From assembly GCF_001888165.1 (NCBI RefSeq), contig NZ_CP015455.1, positions 1,606,001-1,670,000 on the forward strand: a stretch of 64,000 bases of DNA, written 5' to 3'. The notes below the pieces were generated by a model, which was given only the letters and a program-made list of their open reading frames with translations, was not told where the DNA came from and made no database searches. Shown one piece after another: positions 19,361 to 29,532 of this stretch. The translations under genes and the position numbers were made by a program. The first letter of the stretch is position 1. Each line of letters starts with the position of its first letter. Origin of the DNA: Syntrophotalea acetylenica (GTDB lineage: Bacteria > Desulfobacterota > Desulfuromonadia > Desulfuromonadales > Syntrophotaleaceae).

Positions 19361-19936
19361 TCAGAAACCGCCCTGCTTACCAGCGGTCTGTTGCACCTTG
19401 CGGGCAAATTCTGCCCCCCGATCCAGAGCTTCGATGTTGGCCGGAATGAACCGCCTGTTACGTTCGGGAAGAATGTATTCAAGGCCCTCTTTCAGGCTGT
19501 CAAGGGAGACAACTTTGGACAAGTAAGCGTATGCGCCAAGAATAATCATGTTGACCAGACGTGCGTTACCGACCTCGGCGGCCAGTTCATTGGCGGGAAC
19601 CGCCAGCAGGCGCACCTCCGGACGATGTTCCGGCACCTTCTCAACCAGCGACGCGTTGTAAATGCACAGCCCGCCCGGAGCGATACGGTCGAAATATTTG
19701 TCCATGGCAAGCTGGTTGAAAAGCAACGCCGAACAAGGGTGACCGATAACCGGAGAGCCGATTTCGGAATCGGAGACAATCACGGTGCAGGTTGCCGCTC
19801 CACCCCGTTTTTCCGGACCGTAGGCGGGGAAGTAGGTGGCATTGTTGTTTTCGAGAATAGCCCCGTACGCCAGCAGGTTGCCGATCAGCAGGATGCCCTG
19901 CCCGCCGTATCCGGCCATAAAAACGTTATCGTTCAT
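19361..19936 (-). CDS. vorC: 2-oxoacid:ferredoxin oxidoreductase, gamma subunit
   Basis: The 191-residue protein starts with the gamma-subunit signature VFMAGYGGQGILLIGNLLA and carries YFPAYGPEKRGGAATCTVIVSD near residue 35 (in part). The family gamma subunit completes the alpha-beta-gamma-delta enzyme that oxidatively decarboxylates 2-oxoacids to acyl-CoA with transfer of electrons to ferredoxin. It is the last gene of the D-B-A-C operon and starts 54 bases after the beta subunit gene. Confidence 0.9.
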   Translation of the reverse strand: MNDNVFMAGYGGQGILLIGNLLAYGAILENNNATYFPAYGPEKRGGAATCTVIVSDSEIGSPVIGHPCSALLFNQLAMDKYFDRIAPGGLCIYNASLVEKVPEHRPEVRLLAVPANELAAEVGNARLVNMIILGAYAYLSKVVSLDSLKEGLEYILPERNRRFIPANIEALDRGAEFARKVQQTAGKQGGF

Positions 19937-19990
19937 TGGGTAACATCCATTTCCAGCACTGATAAGGGAAACAACATCGGGTCACCGGCC

Positions 19991-20749
19991 CTATCCGCCG
20001 GCTGTAATGTCCTTGTAGACTCCCAGGGGGAAAAAGTCCATCATTTCGCCGCCAACACGGGCATTGGCCGCGATGGGTGTCATCCCCCAGTTGGTAGGAC
20101 AGGCTCCCAGAACCTCCACAAAAGCAAACCCCTGCTTTTTGACCTGCATTTCAAAGGCCTTGAGGATCGTACGGCCAGCTTCCATGACGTGCCTGGGGGT
20201 ATCCACGGCCACCCTGGCGGAGAACCCCGTACCGCCAAGCATGGCGAGCAATTCCGCCATGCGGATGGGATGGCCCTCCACGGACAGGCTGCGTCCATAC
20301 GGAGAAGTTGTGGTAACCTGGCCAGGCAAAGTCGTTGGTGCCATCTGGCCTCCGGTCATCCCGTAGGTGGTGTTATTGAGAAAAATAACGGTGATCAACT
20401 CGCCCCGGTTGGCCGCGTGAATGATTTCGGCGGTGCCGATGGCAGCAAGGTCGCCGTCACCCTGGTAGGTAAAAACGACACTGTCGGGATGCACACGTTT
20501 GACGCCGGTGCCAACGGCAGGCGCGCGTCCATGGGGTGCCTCGACCACATCGATATCAAAATACTCGTACAGCAGAACGCTGCAACCGACTGACCCGATA
20601 CCGATGGTACGCTGCTGTACGTCGAGCAGATCGATAGCCTCGGCCACCAGTCGATGCACGGTGCCATGATGGCAACCGGCACAATAGTGGGTAGGCACCT
20701 CTTTCAATGACGAAGGACGTTGAAATACCGTCTGAATCTTATCAGCCAT
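19991..20749 (-). CDS. vorA: 2-oxoacid:ferredoxin oxidoreductase, beta (TPP-binding) subunit
   Basis: The 252-residue protein has the thiamine pyrophosphate motif: YQGDGDLAAIGTAE near residue 94 and FLNNTTYGMTGGQMAPTT near residue 123. The N-terminal HYCAGCHHGTVHRL motif is typical of the KorB/VorA class. It binds thiamine diphosphate and carries out the decarboxylation. It begins two bases after the repaired stop of the alpha subunit. Substrate (branched-chain 2-oxoacids or 2-oxoglutarate) cannot be settled from sequence alone. Confidence 0.92.
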   Translation of the reverse strand: MADKIQTVFQRPSSLKEVPTHYCAGCHHGTVHRLVAEAIDLLDVQQRTIGIGSVGCSVLLYEYFDIDVVEAPHGRAPAVGTGVKRVHPDSVVFTYQGDGDLAAIGTAEIIHAANRGELITVIFLNNTTYGMTGGQMAPTTLPGQVTTTSPYGRSLSVEGHPIRMAELLAMLGGTGFSARVAVDTPRHVMEAGRTILKAFEMQVKKQGFAFVEVLGACPTNWGMTPIAANARVGGEMMDFFPLGVYKDITAGG

Positions 20750-20751
20750 GA

Positions 20752-21818
20752 TCAGTCCTTATAATGCTTGCAGATCTGTTCGAAAATTTCCTCGGGATTG
20801 GGCAACGAACCGGTCCCCCGGGACGACCATAAAACCTTACGTCGGCCCGCGGATCGGATGACAGCCGTACGTCTTCGACCATCTGCCCGTTATTCAGCTC
20901 CACGCAAAGCACTTTGGGAGTACGACCGGTCGCTTCACGATAAACGCCAGCCGGAAATGGAAACAGTGTGATCGGGCGGATCAGACCAACCCTGAGTCCT
21001 TCCTTGCGGGCCATTGCGACAGCCGTCTTCACAATGCGCGCCGCGCCGCCGAAAGCGGTCAGGATAAGCTCGGCGTCCTCCAGTCCGGCGGTTTCACAGC
21101 GGGTTTCGCGCGCTTTGAGCAAGTCGTACTTGGCATGAAGGTGCCAATTGTGGGCTTCGAGCTCACCGTCACCAAGATAAAGGGACTTGATGGTATTGCC
21201 TTTGGTCCTTCCGCGCTTTCCGGTAACCGCCCAATCCTTGGCCGCGAGATCCGCAGGGCGCTGATAGGCATGCGGCAGCAAAGCCTCTTTCATCTGCCCC
21301 AGCATGGCGTCACCCAGAATCAGAGCGGGAATCCGGTAGCAATCCGCCAGATCGAAAGCCAGCATGGTCAGATCGTAAAGCTCCTGAACAGAGTGCGGCG
21401 CCAGTACTATGAGATGATATCCGCCATGCCCGGCACCTTTGACCGCCTGAAAATAGTCGCCTTGCGAGACATCGATGCCGCCCAGACCGGGGCCGGGACG
21501 CTGGATATTGACGATTACCGCGGGAACCTCGGAACCGGCCATGAAAGACATGCCCTCGGCCTTAAGCGAAATGCCGGGCCCGGAAGAGGACGTCATGACC
21601 CGACCGCCGGCCGCCCCGGCGCCGAGCACCATATTGATAGCCGCCACTTCGCTTTCAGCCTGGATGAAGGTTCCGCCAATCTTGGGCATTTCTCGCGCCA
21701 TATATTCCGGAATATCATTCTGAGGGGTAATCGGATAGCCGAAATAAAATCGACAACCGGCCTCGAGCGCTCCCATGGCGATCGCTTCATTGCCTTTTAC
21801 AAATAAACGTTTTTTCAA
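20752..21818 (-). CDS. vorB: 2-oxoacid:ferredoxin oxidoreductase, alpha subunit (VorB/KorA type), frameshift near C-terminus
   Basis: The alpha subunit reads KRLFVKGNEAIAMGALEAG, then FGYPITPQNDIPEYMA, QAESEVAAINMVLGAGAAGG, and SSSGPGISLKAEGMSF, a pattern closest to VorB of 3-methyl-2-oxobutanoate oxidoreductases. The start is TTG 21818, with AGGAGG six bases upstream. The reading frame breaks after RFYGRPGG, beside a C5/G3 run at 20815-20822. One added base restores GTGSLPNPEEIFEQICKHYKD with a TGA at 20754, two bases before the beta subunit ATG. The restored protein is about 355 residues, the family length. KorA of 2-oxoglutarate oxidoreductase is the alternative name. Confidence 0.88.
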
Positions 21819-21895
21819 AACAACCTCCTGGCTGCGATAAACCTGGGTACTAAAAAACATTTCTTTCCGGGTACAAACCGCACAGGGCCGAAATG

Positions 21896-22117
21896 CTATT
21901 TGTCAGAGGTTTTAAGCACGGTGATCGCTACATCCGGGCAGACCCGCGCACACAAGGCGCAGGATAGACATTTGTCCTGATCACATTCGTCTATTTCCAC
22001 CAGAGGATAACCCTGTTTATTGAGTTTGCTGCCGATTTTCAGCAATTTTTTCGGGCAGACTTCGACACAGAGTCCGCACCCCTTGCAAAATTCCTCGTCA
22101 ATAATGATTTTTTTCAC
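21896..22117 (-). CDS. vorD: 2-oxoacid:ferredoxin oxidoreductase delta subunit, 2[4Fe-4S] ferredoxin
   Basis: The small protein carries two ferredoxin motifs: CKGCGLCVEVCPKK near residue 10 and CLSCALCARVCPDV near residue 50. These would bind two [4Fe-4S] clusters that pass electrons from the TPP subunit to external ferredoxin. I choose GTG 22117 as the start, with AGGA eight bases upstream; an ATG six codons earlier is also possible. It heads the operon and has its own promoter at 22181-22209. Confidence 0.9.
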   Translation of the reverse strand: MKKIIIDEEFCKGCGLCVEVCPKKLLKIGSKLNKQGYPLVEIDECDQDKCLSCALCARVCPDVAITVLKTSDK

Positions 22118-22180
22118 AGACTGAATCCTCATCATGATGTCCGGAGGTTACGACCTTCAGTTGTACCGCACAATTGGCGA

Positions 22181-22209
22181 ACCATATCAAATCACCTGAT
22201 TTTTGGCAA
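22181..22209 (-). promoter_or_regulatory. sigma-70 promoter of the vorDBAC operon
   Basis: The minus strand has TTGCCA (22209-22204), a 17-base spacer and TATGGT (22186-22181). Transcription would begin near 22174, about 57 bases upstream of the ferredoxin start. The remaining part of the 22210-22415 gap holds only a small CGCCAT/ATGGCG inverted repeat near 22333-22355 and leads into the plus-strand gene. Confidence 0.6.
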
Positions 22210-22415
22210 CACTGAATGAAAGTTCGCGCGTTCTTAACGCACTGGCCTTCGAAACGCTCTCGCTGATTACCATGTTCCATTCACGCGTTCACGCCAGCGA
22301 TGGAAACGCCATAGGCCCTATCGACATGGAAAAATTCGCCATAGCGGTAAACCATGGCGAAGCCGATTCGTCTGAATGGCTGAAACGACAACTTCACCAC
22401 AAAGGAGAATAAATC

Positions 22416-22874
22416 ATGAATCGAAAAGTTTTTGGATCTTTGAGTTTCTTCGCTCTCGGTATGTTTTGTCTGATGGCGGCACCGGCCTGGTCGGCAGACC
22501 GCGTCGGCCTGCAAGGTGCGCATTTCCAGAAAAGAATTGCCCAGGGGGTAAAATCAGGTGAAATCACCCGCCCCGAGCTTGCGCGTCTACGCCAGGAGCA
22601 GCGTCATATCCGGCGGTTCAGCCACCAGGCGCGGTCTGACGGCCATGTGAATCAGTGGGAGCGCCGCAACCTGCAACGCATGAAGCAAGAGGCGCATCGC
22701 AATATCTACCGTGCCAGGCACAATCGCGCAAGCAATTATTGTGTCAAACGCTCCGGAGGCCACCACAGATCCGTTGTCCACAGGGCACCCGCCACGCGCT
22801 ACAATCACGGCTTCATCAGTGGAACTTTTGCACAACCGGGTCTGTCCGTTGCCTGGGATGTCGGCCTGCGTTGA
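22416..22874 (+). CDS. Small basic secreted protein of unknown function
   Basis: The 152-residue product has a clear Sec signal peptide (FFALGMFCLMAAPAWSA, cleavage after AWSA near residue 26). The mature part is strongly basic and rich in Arg, His and Gln, with the stretch RIAQGVKSGEITRPELARL. Similar secreted proteins with an RI.QG..SGELT..E..RL helical motif are common in delta-proteobacteria, but their function is unknown to me. A good AAAGGAG ribosome-binding site precedes the ATG, and a very strong terminator follows, so it is a monocistronic unit. It would act in the periplasm or outside the cell. Nucleic-acid or polyanion binding is conceivable from the charge, but this is only an inference. 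Confidence 0.75.
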   Translation: MNRKVFGSLSFFALGMFCLMAAPAWSADRVGLQGAHFQKRIAQGVKSGEITRPELARLRQEQRHIRRFSHQARSDGHVNQWERRNLQRMKQEAHRNIYRARHNRASNYCVKRSGGHHRSVVHRAPATRYNHGFISGTFAQPGLSVAWDVGLR

Positions 22875-22881
22875 TCACTCA

Positions 22882-22936
22882 ACCCCGCAAAAAAACGGCC
22901 TGCGGATTTTTTTCGCAGGCCGTTTTTTTGCGGGGT
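22882..22936. terminator. Strong bidirectional intrinsic terminator
   Basis: A perfect 23-bp inverted repeat (22882-22904 with 22914-22936) has a 9-base loop. The stem contains A7 on one side and T7 on the other, so it could terminate on both strands. It ends the small secreted protein gene and insulates the phosphofructokinase gene 117 bases downstream. Confidence 0.9.
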
Positions 22937-23053
22937 GCAGGAGTTTCGCTATAATTGGTTTCCGTAGGACCATTGCATTATATCCGGACCATGCTTGAGG
23001 CATTCGCATAAATTCGCTGGATATTGATGAGAATTCCGACAGGAGAACAACTT

Positions 23054-24273
23054 ATGAAATATCGCGGAACCATCGGCATTTTAACCGGGGGCGGCGACGT
23101 CCCCGGCCTGAATCCGGCCATAAGGGCCGTAACCTTTCGCGCACTGCGGGAGGGCTATCGGGTTGTCGGTATTCGCCGCGGATGGGGGGGCTGGTAGACT
23201 ACATTCCGGAAAAAGATGCGGACAACAGTGACCATGTCCAGATTCTTACAGAAGATCTGGTCAATCGGGCAGGCCGAACCGGCGGCACCTTCCTGCATAC
23301 ATCCAGAACCCTGCCCGCCCGCCTGCCCGCAGCAGCTTTGCCCGACCATCTGAAGCAAACTTACCGTCAGCAGATAAATGATGTCACGCCTCACGTTTTG
23401 CGCGCCCTGGAGAATATCGGCATAGATTATCTGATTCCGATCGGAGGGGACGACACCCTGAGCTATGCCGAACGTCTGCATCGCGAAGGAGTGCCGGTGG
23501 TCGCCATTCCCAAAACCATGGACAACGATGTCCCGGGCACCGATTACTGCATAGGTTTCAGTACCTGCGTCACCCGCACCATAGAATTGACCCACACATT
23601 ACGCACCACTGCCGGGTCCCACGAACGTTTGCTTGTCATCGAAGTGTTCGGTCGCTATGCGGGATTCACCGCCATGCTCCCAACCATGGCCGGAGCAGCG
23701 GACCGCTGCGTGATTCCGGAATGCCCCTTTGACATGGAACATTTGACCGCACTGCTGGTAGCGGACCGCAATCGGCACCCGAGTGCCTACGCCGTGGTTC
23801 TGGTTTCCGAAGGCGCGACCACCATCGATGAGCAGGGGATGTCTTTTGAAAGTCAGGAAAAGGATCAGTACGGGCACCGCAAACTGGGCGGAATCGGAGA
23901 CAAGGTCGCCTTGCAACTCAAGGAATTATCGCCTCAATTCAACAACGGCCACCGCATCAATGTGGTCAATCAGCGCCTCGGGTATCTGGTCCGCTGCGGC
24001 AACCCGGACGCCATAGATTCCATCGTTCCCATGGCCTACGGCAATCTCGCACTGGACCTGATTTTGGAAAACCGCACGGGCCACCTGGTCGCCCTGCGGA
24101 ATGGCTGTTACGCCAACGTCCCCATTGAGGTAGTCACAAGCCGCAAAAAAGTGGTGATCATAGACAGATACTACAACCAGGAAAGACTGCGGCCCAAATA
24201 CGAAACCTTTCACGCCCAGCCCACCTTTATCATGACCAGCGAGGACGCAACCCTGAAGCCGACAGCCGGGTAA
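23054..24273 (+). CDS. 6-phosphofructokinase, pyrophosphate-dependent type (frameshift in G7 run)
   Basis: The protein of about 406 residues (once repaired) starts [20 protein letters not shown] and contains [32 protein letters not shown] and [13 protein letters not shown]. In the donor site GGDD has Asp where ATP-dependent enzymes have Gly, and PKTMDND has Lys where they have Gly. Both are the known marks of PPi-dependent enzymes. The reaction is reversible phosphorylation of fructose 6-phosphate. The frame is broken at a G7 run (23184-23190) after RRGWGG; an eighth G joins the N-terminal 45 residues to [16 protein letters not shown] lies 9 bases before the ATG. Mutation is unlikely in a central glycolytic gene, so a base-calling error is favoured. 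Confidence 0.9.
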
Positions 24274-24331
24274 CAGACATGCGCGGAGCCTGCAACACAA
24301 AACCTTTGCCGGCATAAAGCGATCAGCCGGA

Positions 24332-26579
24332 TCAGAAAAGTGCATCCAGCCTCAAACGCACTTCTGAATTGTCGGGATCGAGCAGCAAGGCTTTACGATA
24401 CAGCTCACGGGCACGATAGACAATTCCCATCCGCTCATACAGGCCGGCCGCGGAAACCAGCAGGGTCAGATCCTCGGGGTGCGCCTCCATGGCGGCGCGC
24501 AACACCTCCAGCGCAGGCTCGAAGCGTTCCTGGCCGATGAAATAACCGGCAACATGCAGATACATATCCGTCGAAACCCACGGTTCGGCAACGGCATGTC
24601 TGATGGCGCGCCTGTAAACGGCCTCTGCCGCACGTTTCTCCTCGCGCTCAATGAGATAGTCCCCGTATTGGCGGTAAGCCTCCGCTCTCGGGGCAGATAG
24701 TCCAGCCATCTATGGACGGCGATCTTCCGGCTTTCAAAATATCGCAACCAGAAACCCGTTTGATCCGGCGCCAGAAGCAGCAACTCCGACAAGGCCTCCA
24801 GACCCGCCTTCCTTTCCCCCGGGTCAGCATGTAGAGCAGGTGGTCACGTCGCAGTGACAGGGTCAGGGGAGCGTTCTTCAACCCGGCCTGCATGAGTGCT
24901 GCTCCTTCGTCACCATGACCACGCCCGGACAGGAAAACTCCCAGACGATAAATGGAATCTCCGGCAAGAGGGTTGAGGCGCAGGGCCTTTTTGTAATATC
25001 GCAGCGCCTGATCGTCCATCCTTTGAGAAGCCATGTAATTGCCGGCAGCGTACCAGTTGGCATCCGCCAGGGGATCGAAAAGCAGATATTTATCAACCCC
25101 GGCGGCAAGATACTGTGGCGCCGCCCCTTCGATGGCATTACCATCATCCGCGATCGGCGGACCAAAAGAAACAACCACTTTCCCCAGCACATAAACCGAC
25201 CCGGCCAGACCGATCATTATGCAGAACGCCATCATGACCCTGCGTTCGACGGAATGCAGATTGCCGATAGCGGAACCCGGCTCACCGGTGGAGCTGAAAC
25301 ATCCGATACCTATCAACAAGGCAGCCAGAAAATAGGCGGCCATGCCCGGCCAGGAGGCAAAGGGCTGGGAAGTGTCGATTCCGGAGGCGAAGCAGACGAT
25401 GAGACCTGCCAATATCCCTGGCAACAGAAATAGCGCCATGTGATTGCGCCGGCCCGCCCAGCCGATAATTCCGGTTACCAGTACCATGACCCAGAACCAC
25501 AGCGACATGACGGTACCGGCCAATCCCCCTGCGCTGAGCAGCACAAGCCCTTTGCCGCCTTCCAGAGGGGCACCGGGATCTTCCCGCAGGCGGGTGTAAC
25601 GGGCAACCAGAGACGGCAGATTGCCCGGGCCGGCCCCGGCAAGCAGAAAATCGCGGGCCAGAACCTTTTGGTCCAGTCCGGCGGAAACCGGGGCAACCTC
25701 CTGAACCCCGCGGTCCCTGCCGATCTGCCAGGTCCCTATGCCGACGACAAGCAGCATGACGAGGGTGATGACGACCGCCGCGCCGCTGCGGCTTCTGCTT
25801 CCCCGGCGGGCAAGGAGCATGACTGTCATGATCAGCAACCCGCCGACCAGCGCAATCCGGGTCTGCACGGCGCCACAGAACAGGACCACCCCGCCCATCA
25901 GAATCACAAAGGCCAAAAGGTAAGCGGGAAGATGACCGCCAGGATGCCGCAAGGTCTGAATGACGCGTGTGGTCCATTTCCCATAGTTCTGCTGAGGTTT
26001 GACATACAGGTGGCAGGTCAACACCAGAGGCATGACAGCTGCCAGAGCCACCACGATTCCCGGAGGCAGAAGCGCATCCCATCCTTGCACCCTGAATGGC
26101 AGAGCACAGATCACAAGGACGGCGACCACGCCAGCACCTGTTGCGAAGCGTTTGAGAAGCTTGCCCAGCGCAATGTGGTCAGCCCCGGCCTGCGCCGTCA
26201 GCCAGAACACCGAAGCCAATACCCAGAATTGCATGATCCCGGAAAAAGCCGGTTGAGCGGCAACGGCCAGCGGCATCCATGTGCCGGGCCGCAACACCCA
26301 GATGGTTTCGCTGTAGAGGCTGTGACTTCCCGGCGATAAAAAACCAAGAACTGCCGGTGGCAGGGGCAGGCACTGAAACAGCAGCAACGCCAGCCAGCCG
26401 GCAAGGGCGGCAAACCCCGGCGGGCGAAAGAACTTTTCCGTGTTACGCCACAAACGCATGCCAAGAAACACGCAAACAAAAACCGCCACGGCGGCCCATC
26501 GCCATGTCCAGGGCAAAGCATCGCCAAACAGGCTCAACAACCAGATCGCGACCAAAAACCAGTTCATGATTCTAGACAT
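24332..26579 (-). CDS. O-antigen ligase/polymerase-like membrane protein with C-terminal TPR (two frameshifts)
   Basis: The N-terminal about 480 residues are a multi-helix membrane protein with a periplasmic loop of the Wzy_C/O-antigen ligase kind (AGAGPGNLPSLVARY near residue 340). The C-terminal part has TPR helices, for example YYKKALRLNPLAGDSIYRLG and LYRKALLLDPDNSEVRL. The reading frame breaks twice. One break is beside a C5/G3 run at 24816-24823, after LLYMLTRG. The other is at a G4 run at 24690-24693, after RWLDYLP. One extra base at each site gives one protein of about 749 residues. It would polymerise or ligate the polysaccharide on the outer face of the inner membrane. The start (26579 or 26567) overlaps the PHP phosphatase stop. 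Confidence 0.82.
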
Positions 26580-27276
26580 CCACCACCATTCCGGAAATAA
26601 TTGCGGCAGGATTATCCTCAACCAGCCTGAGTGCAGCGGCTTTTCCAATCAGCTGGGTGGCGATGCGCAGTCCCTCGGACAACCGTGGCAGCCGATGGCC
26701 GGAGGAATGCCCGTCGCTGGCGAGTATATGAACCAGGCCCGATGATACCAGATGGCAGGCGCAGGCCTGAGCGTCCGCCCCAAACCCCCCGGCAAGACTG
26801 CCGGCGGTGATCTGCACAAGGGCCCCGACCTCCACCAGGCGCGTCAGCGCCTCAGGGTTTTTGAGAATGCCGGGATTGCGCTCGGGATGCGTGATAATGG
26901 GCCACAAACCAGCCAGCCGCCACTCGAATATCGTTTGTTCCGCGTTGGCCGGAAGATGGCTGTGGGGGTACTCCAGCAACACGTAACGGGATCTGTTGAG
27001 AGTATAAAGAGATACGATATCGACGGGCAGCACCGAAGAGACATCCCCGCCAGGGAGAATATCGAGGTTTACGTTATGCTGTTGCAGGCATTCGGTCAGT
27101 AGTGCGATTTTTCGTTCGATAAGTTGCGGGGATGGAATATCGTTTTTTACATGTGGCGTGGCGACAATCGTCCGGGTTCCGTCGGCGACCGCGATGCGCG
27201 CCATGGCCAGAGACTCCTCCATGGACGATGCACCGTCGTCCATGGAGGGTAAAATGTGACAATGCAGATCGATCAT
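26572..27276 (-). CDS. PHP-domain tyrosine-protein phosphatase (CpsB/YwqE-like)
   Basis: The 234-residue protein opens MIDLHCHILPSMDDGASSMEES, the PHP metal-binding HCHILP motif of CpsB/YwqE phosphatases. It continues with VATPHVKND, VLLEYPHSHLP, ITHPERNP and the terminal metal site ILASDGHS. In Gram-positive and many Gram-negative capsule loci this enzyme dephosphorylates the bacterial tyrosine autokinase. It overlaps the upstream autokinase gene by four bases (ATGA), so the kinase-phosphatase pair is translationally coupled. Confidence 0.9.
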   Translation of the reverse strand: MIDLHCHILPSMDDGASSMEESLAMARIAVADGTRTIVATPHVKNDIPSPQLIERKIALLTECLQQHNVNLDILPGGDVSSVLPVDIVSLYTLNRSRYVLLEYPHSHLPANAEQTIFEWRLAGLWPIITHPERNPGILKNPEALTRLVEVGALVQITAGSLAGGFGADAQACACHLVSSGLVHILASDGHSSGHRLPRLSEGLRIATQLIGKAAALRLVEDNPAAIISGMVVDV

Positions 27277-29471
27277 GAAGATTTTCCCGGTTCTGCCACA
27301 GGAGTCTTGTCTTTTTTGTCACTGCCGTAGTGATGATAGTAGCTGTGGTGATAATAGGACGATTTTTCTATCTCAAGAGCGTTGATCACCAGACCGAGAA
27401 CCCGGGCACCGGAATCCTTGAGAATGCGCAGGGCCCGGTCTGCAAATTCGTAAGAGGTCTTGCCACCGGCCGCCACCATGATGACGCCTTCGAACAGGCG
27501 GCACAAAAGGCGGGCGTCCGATACCGGAAGCACCGGTGGCGAATCGCAAACGATGACATCGAATTCGCTGCTCATCGAATCGATCAGTCCCGGCAGCTTG
27601 CTGGAAATCAGCAATTCGGAGGGATTTGGCGGAATCGGACCGGCCGTAATGACAAACAGGTTTTTGATCGCGGTTTTCTGCACGATATGTCCGTCGACGG
27701 CACCGGCCAGATAATTGCTCAGACCGCGGGTATTGGGCACCTTGAGAACGTGGTGAATGCGTGGCTTGCGCAAGTCGCCATCGACCAGGAGCACCCGCTT
27801 TTCCGATTGGGCCAGGGTTATGGCCAGATTGACGGAGGTAGTGGTCTTGCCCTCGCCGACGCCGGCACTGGTCAGCAGAATGCGTCGTGGCGCCTGGTCG
27901 GCAAACGAGAGAAATACCGCCGTACGCAAGCCCCGGTAACTTTCGGCAAACGACGAATGAGGCTCCCGCAGAACGGTTTCCTCTACATCGTATTTCAGAT
28001 TGCGGCGCTTGGCCATGACTCCCAGGATCGGCAGACCCAGAATACTTTCGGCCTGTTCCGGATCCTTGATGGTGTTGTCGAAATAATCGATCAGAAATGC
28101 CAGCACAATACCCCCGATAAGACCGATAGCAAGGCCAAGGATAAGGTTGCCTTTTTTCCATGGCTTGGAGGGTATTTTGGGGACGGCGGCCTGCTCCACG
28201 ATCCAGAGATTGACGGGATTGGTTTCCCCGGTGATGCTCTGCTCCTTCAGTTTCAGCATCAGGGCATCGTAAAGCTGCCTGTTGGTATCGACCACCCTCT
28301 TCAGGGCCCCGTATTGAATGAACTTTTCATTCAGGCCAATGGCTTCCGATTTGCTTCCCGTCAATTTGCTTCGAAGGGTCTGCTCATTGGAAAGAGCAAG
28401 CTCGTATTCGTTTCGCAACGAATCGATGATCCGGTCGATCTCCTGGCGTTTTTTTCTTTCCAGAACCTGAAGATCACCTCTGGTCTTGACCATGAGGGGG
28501 TGCTTCGAACCGAATTTGTTGGACAACTCCATGATGCTCTTTTCGGTTTCAACAATCTGCGACCGCAGGCTCTGCAGCGCCAGATCCGAGGTGATGGCCG
28601 AAATGGTTTCCAGTTTCTGATAGTTTCTTCCTGCTCTGCCGATTTTGTTGACCAGAATCTCCATCTCCTTGCGGCGGGTCTCGGCCCGCAGCAATTGCAG
28701 GTTGATTTCAGAGAGTTGCTCCGGCACCACCGCAATGCGATCCTCCATCGTCACGATATCGTTGGCTTTCATATAATCCTGCAAAGCCTGCTCGGCGGCC
28801 TTGAGTTTTTGTGCTTCATCCTCCGCTTTACGGCCCATCCACTCGAGGCTGCGACGGGTGGCATCCATCTTGAGCTGCAGTGTTTCCTCGATATAGGCCC
28901 TGGCCGTGGTGTTGGCCACCAGCGCGGCCAGTTCGGGGTTGGGGGACAGAAAATTTATCGTCACCAGCCGGGTCCCTTCAACCGGCCGTACCAGCAGGTT
29001 TTCGGTGATCTTTTCAACAATCGAGGCTTTGCGTCCGTTTTCTCCCGCGGGACTGTCTTCTTTGCGAAAAAGCATCTTGCGGACACCATCGGTCATATCG
29101 CCAAGCAGCTGCCAGGCGAATTGCAGCACGGTGCGTCTGTTGCTGGCGGACTCCAGATACTGCTCGTAATCCTTCTCCAGATTGAGCATGTCCACGACCC
29201 GCTCCACGACAGCCCGGCTGCGGATCAGCTGCAATTGGGTTTCGTAAAAAACGGGATCAAAGGAACTGCTCCGGCCCCGCGCGGCCAGCTCATCAGCCTC
29301 GCCCTTTTCTATGAGTACTTTGGCGGCGCCTTCGTACAGAGGCGTGGACGCATAGGTAAACAGCACCACCAGTCCAAACACGACAAGGAAAAAAGACAGC
29401 ACCAGGCGACGGTACTTGCGTACCGTTGCGATCAGATCAAGCAGGTGAAGATCGGTTTTTTGAAAAGGCAT
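27273..29471 (-). CDS. Polysaccharide biosynthesis tyrosine autokinase (Wzc/ExoP-like)
   Basis: The 732-residue protein has an N-terminal Wzz chain-length domain flanked by two membrane helices (LVLSFFLVVFGLVVLFTYA; LILGLAIGLIGGIVLAFL). A long coiled coil lies between them. The cytoplasmic BY-kinase domain has Walker A GVGEGKTTTS, Walker A' LLVDGDLRKP, Walker B VIVCDSPPV and a tyrosine cluster at the C-terminus (SSYYHHSYYHHYG). It controls export and chain length of the polysaccharide by cyclic autophosphorylation. The start is ATG 29471 with AGGAGG upstream. It lies 249 bases downstream of the export protein. Confidence 0.92.
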   Translation of the reverse strand: MPFQKTDLHLLDLIATVRKYRRLVLSFFLVVFGLVVLFTYASTPLYEGAAKVLIEKGEADELAARGRSSSFDPVFYETQLQLIRSRAVVERVVDMLNLEKDYEQYLESASNRRTVLQFAWQLLGDMTDGVRKMLFRKEDSPAGENGRKASIVEKITENLLVRPVEGTRLVTINFLSPNPELAALVANTTARAYIEETLQLKMDATRRSLEWMGRKAEDEAQKLKAAEQALQDYMKANDIVTMEDRIAVVPEQLSEINLQLLRAETRRKEMEILVNKIGRAGRNYQKLETISAITSDLALQSLRSQIVETEKSIMELSNKFGSKHPLMVKTRGDLQVLERKKRQEIDRIIDSLRNEYELALSNEQTLRSKLTGSKSEAIGLNEKFIQYGALKRVVDTNRQLYDALMLKLKEQSITGETNPVNLWIVEQAAVPKIPSKPWKKGNLILGLAIGLIGGIVLAFLIDYFDNTIKDPEQAESILGLPILGVMAKRRNLKYDVEETVLREPHSSFAESYRGLRTAVFLSFADQAPRRILLTSAGVGEGKTTTSVNLAITLAQSEKRVLLVDGDLRKPRIHHVLKVPNTRGLSNYLAGAVDGHIVQKTAIKNLFVITAGPIPPNPSELLISSKLPGLIDSMSSEFDVIVCDSPPVLPVSDARLLCRLFEGVIMVAAGGKTSYEFADRALRILKDSGARVLGLVINALEIEKSSYYHHSYYHHYGSDKKDKTPVAEPGKSS

Positions 29472-29532
29472 ATCAACTCTCTGCCTCCTGTAGTATTTGT
29501 TGAATTGCACCCGGTTGGATACCTGCCCGAAA

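Noticed and set aside
22203-22412. 69-codon plus-strand frame upstream of the secreted protein
   Set aside because: No ribosome-binding site; it covers the likely promoter region of the next gene.
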